This document shows positions 26,430-36,160 of a DNA stretch of 64,000 nt, piece after piece. The position numbers were made by a program, and so were the translations under genes. The notes beneath the pieces were generated by a model. That model was not told the origin of the DNA. It ran no database searches and was given only the letters and a program-made list of their open reading frames with translations. The stretch's first letter is position 1. Every line of letters starts with the position of its first letter. The stretch covers positions 9,773,732 to 9,837,731 of the forward strand of contig NC_135561.1 of NCBI RefSeq assembly GCF_964340395.1, read 5' to 3'. The stretch comes from Glandiceps talaboti (Eukaryota; Hemichordata; Enteropneusta; Spengelidae).

Positions 26430-29400
26430 TGTCTGTCTGTCTGTGTCATCACTTTCTCAAAAACATAAGTTCAATGAACTAAATTTGGGTAGACAAATTT
26501 TATGTGGTCTTGCAAAGAACTGGCCAGCTGCTGAGCAAAATATATGCTTACTAATCACTCTATTTTGCATATCATTATAGTTTCTGTTAAAATTTCACAT
26601 ATCTAATGCATTTTATCTTCATTGATATACAAAATCCTATACTTACACACTACTGGATGTACTGTATCCTTCATCATCATCATGTCTTGGACGGGACTTA
26701 CGGATTACTATTTCCCCAGCTAGGGGATCATCTTGATATTGATGTTGAACTCCTCGGTAACCAGAACTACTGTACAACAAGTCTTCATCCTATCACCATG
26801 ACAACAATAACATATGATATTAAAATCCTCTTTTGAGATCTACTGGCAGTAATTATATGAATTGCATACAAACAAATATCTCTGTGATAGACAGAGGAGT
26901 GTCAAGTCTAAAATGACACATTTGTTTGTGACAGGTGTCAAAACATAGAGATGCTAATCAAACTGTAGAAATTCACCTCTTAAACAGAATATTGCAGATT
27001 CAAATCGTAACCATCTTGTTTCATTTGTCAAATGATACACTGCTGTATAGGTTTACCATATGATCATATCAAAACATTGCAACACACACAGAATGGCACA
27101 AATAAATGTAGGATAATTACAAGAATCAATAAATGCGAACACATTGCACAAATTCTAACTAGTAGTTACCAGGACAATCTAGGATCAACTTCAGTGACTC
27201 TGAACCTTCTGAAGTGTTGGATACTGGCACTTTATAAATGACTTGATAGATTGATTGATTGATGGATTGATTAATTAATTAATTGATTGATTGATTGATT
27301 GATTGATGATTAAAATATAAAGAAAGAACATATTGCTTACCTGATCACCCCATCCTATCTTGGAAGCTGTAATAAAGAGTAAACCAACACAAAAACATTA
27401 GAATGTCACATCCAAAACTCAAGTCTTAGGCAATTGTTTACATCATGCTATCCTTATTGGAGATAACAAGGAATTGTGTAGTAAATGAAAGTATTTTTAT
27501 TTGTTATCTTTCATAATGATGTCTTAACACTCTCTTGATCACTACAGGGTCATTCCATGTGCACAACAGAAGCACTGCTACAGGTATCACCTACTTGTAT
27601 CAAACAACACAAGTTTCGGCTTGTGTTTATCTTAGTAAGTTGAAACCTCAGTTGCCGCTGTAGTATTGTCCATGTAAGGGACATACAGACAAACCAAATG
27701 ATTAAAGACAAGCACTTACTCTTCATGCCTTTAGTTCTTGTTCCTTGTTCTGTTTCAAACATTTCATCAAAGCTTTGAGTTGTCATCTTAGTATGGTGAT
27801 CCCACTCTGCTTTCTTGGTTTTACGTCCTGTTTTCAACAAAAAAAAAGAGATTTAAAAAATATGAAAAGAATGAATTATATATGATATAATATGATGATG
27901 ATATAATTGTTATTTGAACTGAAGATAATTTCTCGAACTATGTATATTCAATAATCTAAATTGGTGAATAATTGTTCAAGGTTTATCGCTGATTATTGAT
28001 TCAAATCATTCCAATGTATAAACACAATTTGAACTACAATCTTGACATCTGAAACTGCACTAAGGGTAAAATATCGCAATATCCCATGATCAGTAAATTT
28101 GATTGTACATATATTGTGTAATACATTGTGTTGTTTACTGGTGCAGTGAAAGTACTTTCCAAAGTTAATTCTGACCTTTCATGTAAACTTTAATTCAAAT
28201 ATTTTCCCTCTCTACATGTATGTTTTCCACTCCTTAATTCAGACTGTACAGATTAGTGCTTGGAACACTTTTATTTCAGGGTGCCACAACTATAGCGTAT
28301 CCTCTACCAGTTGCTAACACACTATTATAACACAACAGTACTATGATACACATTGACAAAATGCTGACGTCTTCCTGCAAACATTACCGCCACATGATTC
28401 CAACTAACCTGCTGGTCTGGTATTCTCACTTTCATCAATAGTGACTTTGTGAGTACCACCAGTACTGGTTTGTTGACCTGGTTTGGTTCTCCTCATGTTG
28501 GTGGTCCATGGTTTCTCATATGCTCCTTTATCACCCTTTCTTACACCCATAGGATCTGAATTTTCAAAACAAATTAAACAAAAGTTAAAATGTCAGTGTC
28601 ACATAATTGACTGTTTTCACAATGGAAAGCATGAGTGTTACAACTAATGATGTGAAGTCACCGTGATACCAATCTTTAAAAAGTACATGTGTATCAAGAG
28701 AGAAGTACATGTATAAAAAAATGAAAAAATGTATAAATTAGAAATGTAAAATTTTCTAAACGGTTGAAATAAAGTTCTATCTTATCTTATCTTATGTATA
28801 TCAAAGTCAACCCCTTTGCAGTCAAAAGAATTAAAGATGCATACTAATACAATAGTAAGGAGAAAGAATGTACGGGAATAGTTACATGTAAGTTACTATT
28901 AACTAGCACAAAACACCCAATCCAGATTTGAAAATTAACAAAAATCTTCATAAATTGCTTACTAGTCAATAACACACAAAAACCTAATTTTTGCATTGTT
29001 TACATCTAATAATTTCACAAGTTTATCATCCGAGATCAAAGATTGAAGCTTACAAGTCAAAAATTTCAAAATAATTAATTTCTGCTTTGTCTTTGTCAAA
29101 GTTACATTTACACAAATTTTCACCAACACAGAAGACTTTTGAATAGGGAACTTGCAAACCCCGTCATGTTGAATGTTGCATCATGGGAAGTGTGACAATA
29201 ATTACTAATGAATTAGTATTGTAAACAATATTGTTACATTGTTTGTAACCACAGATAATCAATTCATAGTCACCCTGACCATTGTTGGAGGTTTATTTTA
29301 TCTGTAGCTCCAGATTACGTATTGCGGTAACCACAGATAGTCCTTTCAATCTGAGCATGCTCAGTCTGGATTGCAAGTTCCCTATTGTAATGAATACACA

Positions 29401-31805
29401 GGTTTATGTATGCACAGGTAATAGCAATATACAAATATAATAGTTTACCTGTGGATGCCCACTGTGCAGCTCCACCAGTGCTTTTTCTCATTGGATCTAT
29501 AGCAGACTTAGTTCTTCTAGGTATATCTTCATAACTTCTACTCACAGACACACTTTTCTTACTAGATACACCTGATGGTGGCCGGGTCCTAGTGGCCAAA
29601 GGATTTTCCTGATACTGTATAAAACAAAAGTGCATCAAGTTTTGGAATTTTGCTCTTTCATCAAAATTATTTTTATCTTCATTAATGCAAATACACAAAG
29701 AAAAAACAAAACATACAGCTGTTCCTTTTAAACATTCAAACTATATTTTTGTGTCAAAGAAAACAGTCCAAGGGATGGTGACAAGGTATTACATTTGGGA
29801 TCCTTTGATTATTCATGGTGATAATAGACTCGTGGGTAACTAAGGCAGAAAAAATATAACTGTGTGCTTCCGATAACATGGCCTCAGAAAATAGGGTAGG
29901 TAGGTCAGGATTTTATTTTATTGTTCTTATTTTTGAAAAAAATATTGCTTCAACCCAAAAACAAAATGTCAGTCAGAATACCCTTCTGTGATTCTTGATG
30001 AAATATGTACAGACAGCACAGGGGCAAGAACACAGATGTGCATGAAGGTGGAGAAGACAAACAATCTTATCTCTTTGTTTTAAATGTTGAACAAATGTTT
30101 AGGGTTGGAGGCTTAAACTAGGGTCGGTCGGGTTATTGTAAACACAATATTTTTTCATTCTCGCAAACCAGAGCTGTTATTTCTTCCGCAACACTGCAAC
30201 ATCTTGGACGATACCATAAATGAGGCTGTGGTTTATAAAGATGTTTTTTTTTTTTAATTTGGCCTAAGTACTTACAGGTCTCTTTGTTTTATCATCCATT
30301 CTCTGTAATACTTTGACAAGGTAAGGTATTGGCTCCTCTGGTGTGGTCTGTATCAGTCTTGCCATCAGATCCTGAAAAACAGGTGGTGACAGAGAAACAT
30401 AATTATCATGTGTGTGAATAATCACAAGACTGTAGTGTATATCAAATTAATACAGTCTGATGATGGAGAAAGATACACATAAGAAATTAACGTACAGTAC
30501 ATTGAGGAAATTCAAACTTAATTTGATGCCAATAATTACATTCATACTGGTTTAACATTTGTGTATACTACATATATGTAGAATCAGTGGCATATATGCA
30601 AATGATTGATTGATTTGTCCTGTGTACTGACCACACATATTATCAGGAAGTGTGTTCAATGGCAAAATACATGTATTTTCCAGTTCAAACTGTAATTTCA
30701 AATGGCCCACAACACAAACGCCACCATTTATTTGATTGCAACATCCAATGCGTCATCATCAGTAAGGGGGAAGCAATGAAATTACAGTTGAACTTGAGAT
30801 TTTGGTCTTTGGTCATTCGAACTGGGACTTTGTGGTATACTTATATGTAGTCGATTATTACTAATATTTGACCACTGGGCATGTTAATTCTTTAGTTACC
30901 AGCAATTCTGGTAAGCTCAGGTTTCATGGCTGTCTTATCGCAGGTCAGAGAAGGATGGACAACTTACTCGTATGCAAGTTGAAGCATGACACACTTAGAC
31001 CCAGACTGACAATTAGACTACATGAACCACAGACAACTTGACACTGTGGTGGGGAAAGGACTGTCTCCTCTACATGTGCATTTGTATACCAGTTACTACA
31101 TGTCCATATGTCCTTTTTTTTTTTTTACTTTCTCTCTTGTTATGTTGATATGATTTTGAGTTTGTGGCAAATAAAATACTATGTATACCTTGAATGTAAT
31201 CATAATCTATGCATTCCTTAAAACTAACAAATTAGTCCAGCATCAATCAAAGCTGTCCTGTCTTGCAGTATTGCTGTACTGTATATGTGCATGTACCATA
31301 CAATGAACAGTACAGTCTACAGAAAGTACACATGTACAGTAGAGTTATGCATGCTGACAGAGCAAGACGGGCCTCGGTTCTGACATTGTGCCTTCAGCGA
31401 CTCTGGACTCCGTCTGCAAGCAGGACGAGTAACACTGCTCTGGCGACAATTTTAAGACATTTGTATTAAACTTAAAGTTATGTGTACATCGATGACAATG
31501 GCATTTGTATAATTTCAGTTTTGATTGCTCATACATGTAACTTTCTGTGGTAACAAACAGACCTGGTACGGTGCTCATAGTTATTGAACAGTTCTACGAT
31601 ACCACTGTACGCAATATGAGTGTGTGTGATCGCCATTGCCAAGGCAATGATATGTGGTTCATAAAGGCCGAACATTGTCATTGAAATGTATAGTGCATTT
31701 AATTTTGCTACCCCGAATCATACAGACTGGATATTCACTCACCTCAAAAAGTGCACCGATATGGTGTTTTTCAAGATATGCCTGGACTCTGTGTTGTGCC
31801 GACAT
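20852..31805 (-). CDS. C8orf34-like protein with RIIa docking domain (16 coding exons)
   Basis: This is a complete spliced model encoding 539 aa. Exons in transcript order: 31805-31743, 30371-30276, 29614-29449, 28555-28409, 27827-27720, 27366-27341, 26789-26647, 26094-25946, 25187-25120, 24901-24840, 24090-23916, 23444-23411, 23041-22957, 22519-22381, 21758-21650, 20901-20852. All introns are GT-AG, phases join exactly, and the stop is TAG. Residues 1-53 (AYLEKHHIGALFEDLMARLI core) form an RIIa-type dimerisation/docking domain like that of PKA regulatory subunits. Further marks shared with vertebrate C8orf34 are the DDPLAGE segment (about residue 222), an acidic DAIDLLENLDDLRSEGV stretch (about 295-310) and a SICARCAK motif (about 337). 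The C-terminal third is low-complexity, acidic and probably disordered. Family function is unresolved; AKAP or cilium-related docking is inferred from the domain alone. Length is close to the long human isoform. Exon 3 could start six bases later at an alternative in-frame AG. Confidence 0.92.
21963..22024. repeat. AT-rich (AAT)n simple repeat in intron
   Basis: An (AAT)n/(AAAAT)n tract inside the last-but-one intron region of the C8orf34-like gene; open frames here are low-complexity. Confidence 0.8.
23760..23862. repeat. TCTG-rich simple repeat in intron
   Basis: Interrupted TCTG/TGTC repeats lie between exons 11 and 12 of the C8orf34-like gene. Confidence 0.8.
26387..26445. repeat. (TG)n/(TCTG)n microsatellite in intron
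   Basis: About 20 TG units followed by TCTG units, between exons 7 and 8 of the C8orf34-like gene. Confidence 0.9.
27241..27309. repeat. (ATTG)n/(ATTA)n microsatellite
   Basis: A tetranucleotide array lies about 30 bases beyond the donor of the 26-nt exon 6 of the C8orf34-like gene. Confidence 0.9.
29139..29388. repeat. Small fold-back repeat in intron
   Basis: 'gaatagggaacttgcaa' near 29143 and its near-perfect complement 'ttgcaagttccctattg' near 29372 enclose about 210 bp. No coding content; a candidate MITE or hairpin. Confidence 0.5.
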
Positions 31806-31990
31806 CTTTGGGTGCTATCAAATAAACACGCGTAAATGGATTGCTGTGTCGTTTATGTTGTGTAGAAAAGTCAGCAGCCAGATGTAACGTTGGTATCTAG
31901 GTACAACAAGCTCACAGGTCGGCCATGACAGCTGAAATATTTGGAGGACGCTTACCGTTGAGGGCGCTAAACATATAAGTCTGTCAGTCA
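31806..31990 (-). promoter_or_regulatory. 5' leader and possible upstream exon of the C8orf34-like gene
   Basis: Directly upstream of the start codon the minus strand reads tttatttgatag|CACCCAAAG-ATG, a good acceptor at 31815, so the leader may be spliced. A matching donor, CTCAACG|GTAAGC, lies near 31957, inside a dispersed repeat that starts at about 31914. If both are used, the repeat supplies the first non-coding exon. No TATA box was identified. RNA evidence is not available here. Confidence 0.35.
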
Positions 31991-32399
31991 CGTCAAAGGC
32001 CAGCAGGGGCATGCCCCATGGCATATCCCTTTGATTAATATCATGATACGAGCTTTTCATTAAAACATGACTGGTTGTACAATTTAAAAGTTGTGGTAAG
32101 GTCAAGGCCCCCCCCCCATAAACACAAATATGTTCTTTTGTTGTGTTTCAATGTCTTTTGTACCCCCACCACCACCACCACCACCACCACACCCCCAAAC
32201 TTTCCTCACCCCCATATGATATTTAAAGTAAAGTAGTTCTATATTGAACAGGTTTAAATTAATTTCCAATAATAGTTTAGACAACAAGTTCTAATCTTCT
32301 TGTACTTTGTATTTCGGACACTATATTCTATGAACACAAAATGTTATTGACACTACAAATAACAACATCTCAGGAGAGTCTGCAGTTTGGCACATAGGG
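31914..32399. repeat. Dispersed ~480-bp repeat, copy 1
   Basis: It shares long similarity with 43650-44103, starting aggtcggccatgac, passing gacgcttaccgttgagggcg and tgattat/catgatacga, and ending ggacactatattctatgaac then catctca. This copy carries a (CCA)n and poly-C insert around 32.1-32.2 kb. No coding frame is conserved between the copies, and the class is unknown. Confidence 0.8.
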
Positions 32400-32784
32400 A
32401 CGTGTAATATTTCATAGAGTGTTGTTTTCCAGGTCTACAGACTCAATATAACAGCATTTTTTGACTATATATTCCTACCTGTAAGGAAAAAAATATATAT
32501 AATATTTCTACTACATGTATAGTATAGAGATTGATACATTTGTAGCAGCGCAGGATTCATACATCTCGTACTACCCCTAGACAGAGATGGAGGTTAGGTG
32601 GGTCACAGGTAGGTCATAAAGGTGGGTAAATTAGACTTTTTGTGTAAATGCTGGTATGAAGATATTTAGACCACTGAAAAGGTGTTGTCGTATTTGTCAG
32701 ATTTTATTTTTGATATCTTTATGTTAAACTCTTTACATTTTGAAAAAGCACTTGATCTCCTCTATGTGAAGATCTAGGTGAATT

Positions 32785-33241
32785 GTAGATAAAATGATGT
32801 AGGTTTGGTATTTCACTCTTGGGACATTATGTTTTTTGACACAGATCTAGATATATTTCAACTCCAGACTAACAATAACAGAGACACAACAAACACAACA
32901 GGATCCTTTGCCCAATCACATTGAACACTGATAAGCATTGCTCTCCTTTCACAGTGCAGTTAAAACAGGCTTCTATTATGAAAACATTACACATGGACTT
33001 GATGATTTTAATGCCAGCAATTGTGTTTTTTTTCTAACTGATAATCAACAATTAAACTTGACTACTTCTACATCCCCACTGTGCACAGCACCTATGTAAT
33101 TGTTTCTTTTGCATTTGAAGTTGTCTGAGGGTGTGTATTAAATGTCATGTCACATGATTCAAACACCAAGCCTACATCATTTTAGCTGTAATAAATGTCA
33201 CTTTCCATGGGTGAAACACCAAGCCTACATCATTTTAGCTG
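32785..33241 (-). mobile_element. MITE copy B with an extra terminal repeat
   Basis: This is the same family as 20284-20683, in reverse orientation. The main body spans 32785-33188 and ends CATCATTTTAGCTG|TA. A further ~50 bp ends with a second copy of the terminal repeat (to 33241, also followed by TA). The second terminus implies nested insertion, a solo end, or transposition using an alternative end. Confidence 0.75.
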
Positions 33242-33544
33242 TATCAAAATACTCAGTTTAACATTGTAAAGTTAAAATTTACCTCCTCTGACAGTGGTGT
33301 GATAGGTATGACAAAATTGCCAAAACAGTCATACCCATCTCAGTGTACAAAACCTCTCAAATTCTTCATAGATTGTTTAATTTCATTTAGACACAATGAC
33401 AACATACATTTTCACCTCTTTATATCTAAATATACTTATTATTGATATTTTCTTATTTATCAAAATGTTTGATCATCAGAAGTCTTTACAATAACAGCAC
33501 TATTGATGTTGTAGAACAACTGTTGACAGTACACTTTAATTGTC

Positions 33545-34028
33545 TGTAATGATTATGTGGTCTTGTTGCTAGACATATTTGCATACATTTGCATAGATTT
33601 ATTCCCATGCCTATCCATCCATAGTTTTATCTGCAATATACACCATCATCAAATGTTGCTATGGGTGTGGTCTTGTTGCTAGGCATATCTACATACAATG
33701 GTGCAATGTTTATTCATTTACCTTCCTCTAACAGGTGTTATTTTGGCATTATACGTCATTGTTTACATGTTGTTATGGGTGTGGTCTTGTTGCTAAGAGC
33801 ATTTATATATTTTAAAATAACATTTATTCAATTGCCTACCCATCCCTGTCGTTATATTTGTAAAAAGCAAAAGAACTTTGATTTGACTGTTGCTAAGGGC
33901 GTGGTCATGGTTGCTAGGGCCAATTACATAACAACTTGCAGACTAACACTTTAAGAATCATAACCAAATTTCATCCCCAGTAGTTTGAGAGGTAAAGTTC
34001 AATACCAAAATCACTTGCAACATCTACA

Positions 34029-34062
<34 letters not shown>

Positions 34063-34860
34063 GCATTTTACCTTGAACCAACCTATAGTTCAGGGTTAAA
34101 GTTAGTTAGAGAATGTTTCCAAACCTCAAGGAGAGATTAATTGCAGTGCCATTCAGACACACTTGATACATTATGTTAAGTACCCCATAAAACTTTTAAT
34201 GGTTTAATGAGATAAATAAAACAATAATTTCTGTACACTCCTATCTGCCTAAACATTCCTGAGAAACATTTCACCAAAAACATCACGTTTTTTAAGCCTT
34301 AATTTGCATATCACAAATGGGGTCATCATGTAAATAATATCACTTTGGTACATTCCCAGAAACATCCCTTCGGAATTTCAGCCAAATCTGCCAAGCACTT
34401 TAATTTTCGAAAGATTACCAAAAAATCACATCTTTATTCCTCATTTGCATATCTCAGATGGGATCACCATGTTATGTATAATTTTTTGTGCACACTCTTA
34501 TCAACATCTTCACCAAATTTCAGACAAATCCGTCCAATGGTTTTCGAGGGTTTTTCTTTTACCAAAATCACATTGTTTGACCCAAAACACAGATCTAAGG
34601 TGCAATCATTTAGTTTTGAACAATTTCCCAACTAGACACTACATACAACTAATAACCCCAACAAATACCAAGGCAATCAGTCTGGCAGGTTTTAGTTTAA
34701 GTCATCCACACACATACACACAAACACAGACAGCCAGACAGACAGACAGACGGACGGACATACAGACAGACAGACAGACAGACAGACAGACGGACGGACA
34801 TACATTGCACCATGCCTATAGTCCTACTGAACCTTATAAGTTCAGTTGTGCTAAAAATTA
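33545..34860 (+). mobile_element. Helitron/HINE-like repeat, copy 2
   Basis: Organisation matches 13476-14760: about four ~115-bp units with tgctatgggtgtggtcttg, then subunits with 'taatttgcatatcac' and 'caccaaatttcagacaaatc', then a CAGACAGA microsatellite (34.70-34.80 kb). The terminal palindrome CTGAAC-cttataa-GTTCAG is followed by tgtgCTAA. Orientation is the same as copy 1. Open frames spanning the microsatellite are not genes. Confidence 0.6.
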
Positions 34861-36160
34861 CATGAGCACTAAAATTAATGCTTGTGTACAGTACTTTTCT
34901 TCAATATTACTTGTAAACATGATTTAAAGGAAATTGGCAATGTGTAAACAATGTGTAAATGGAATCTCAAATGTATTGCAGTTCTTCAGTTAAGCACTTT
35001 GAATGCATATATCATGCTTTGGAATACTTACACATCAAAATAAACTTTTCTCCAAAAAAATTGCAAAAATTTCAACACCAAGAAAAATAACCTCTGTCAG
35101 GCATCCAAAAAACTGTTGGCTATTAGATAATGTTGGCAGTTATGCAAGTAAACTATTAAGTTCTGAACTCTCAACAATATTATATTGTAAACCTGGAATT
35201 TTTCACAAAGACATAAAAATACTCTAAAATGTCTTCTTGTTCATGAACACAATCTTCCAGTCTGGCAATTATTAAAAATTAGTCCCTTGAGAAAGTAGTT
35301 GAAGACTGTAAAATCGCAAAATTTCATAGTTGCACAACTATCTAGGTCTACAGTAATATGTTTTCAATTTTCATGTTAAAAATGAAATAATAAGAAAGTT
35401 TTCCTTGTACCTTCTAAACTTGTCCTAAAAAATTATTAAAAATGAATTACAAAAAAAAGTCAAGACGACTGTTAACAGTCTACTATGTGTTTTTAGGGGA
35501 TAATGTGTTCAATATTGTCAGAAATTTACTAAATTTTAAAGTTGATGAACATAAACATTGTTCCTTTTCTAGAAGAATTTGACTTGTAATTTATTTTTAA
35601 TACTTTTTTTGTTGATGGAATAGAATTACATATTGGCATGCATCGTACGTTTCATGATTTCGGATTATATTTATGTGTTTGAATGCTCAGTGAGTAGCGG
35701 GTGTTCTTCTATAAATGTGTTCTGTATATGCTGATTATTATATCGCATGTTCGTTATGTATGTGCATACAATAAGTAATAAATGAAATTTCAGAGAAAAT
35801 ATAATTAGCATCTGAATACAGACTAATACTACAGATACATGTTTTATAATGCCAGCTCATTAATGTTTATGAAAACATATATCTACGATTCTTAAAACTG
35901 AATGAATTAGGACAAGTTTAGAAGATACATGTACGTCTCCTGAAACTACACATACCCTTTTCTTGTTAGACTGTAAGATACGTCATGACGTTTTGCCCTC
36001 ACCGGCCTCCTCTCACAGTAGTAGTGGTAGGGGTTGACCGATGTGTGAGGGCGCCCCATCACGGCGTACCTTACAGACTACATGTATCTTCTTGTATGAC
36101 TTTTTTTTTTTACCAAAAATCAATCATAGTTGCAGGATGTTTGTTAATATTTTTGATACG
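34860..36160. other. Spacer between the repeat cluster and the coiled-coil gene
   Basis: AT-rich sequence without recognised genes. A minus-strand AATAAA (near 35.59 kb) could end the transcript of the coiled-coil gene, but it lies about 570 bp from the stop. Confidence 0.4.

Noticed and set aside
31818-32105. 95-codon minus-strand frame upstream of the C8orf34-like gene
   Set aside because: It lies in the dispersed repeat; the equivalent region at 43.7 kb is in a different frame with stops, so no coding constraint is visible.
34445-34927. 160-codon plus-strand open frame
   Set aside because: It lies inside the Helitron/HINE-like repeat and crosses its CAGACAGA microsatellite; the frame is not conserved in the copy at 13.5 kb.
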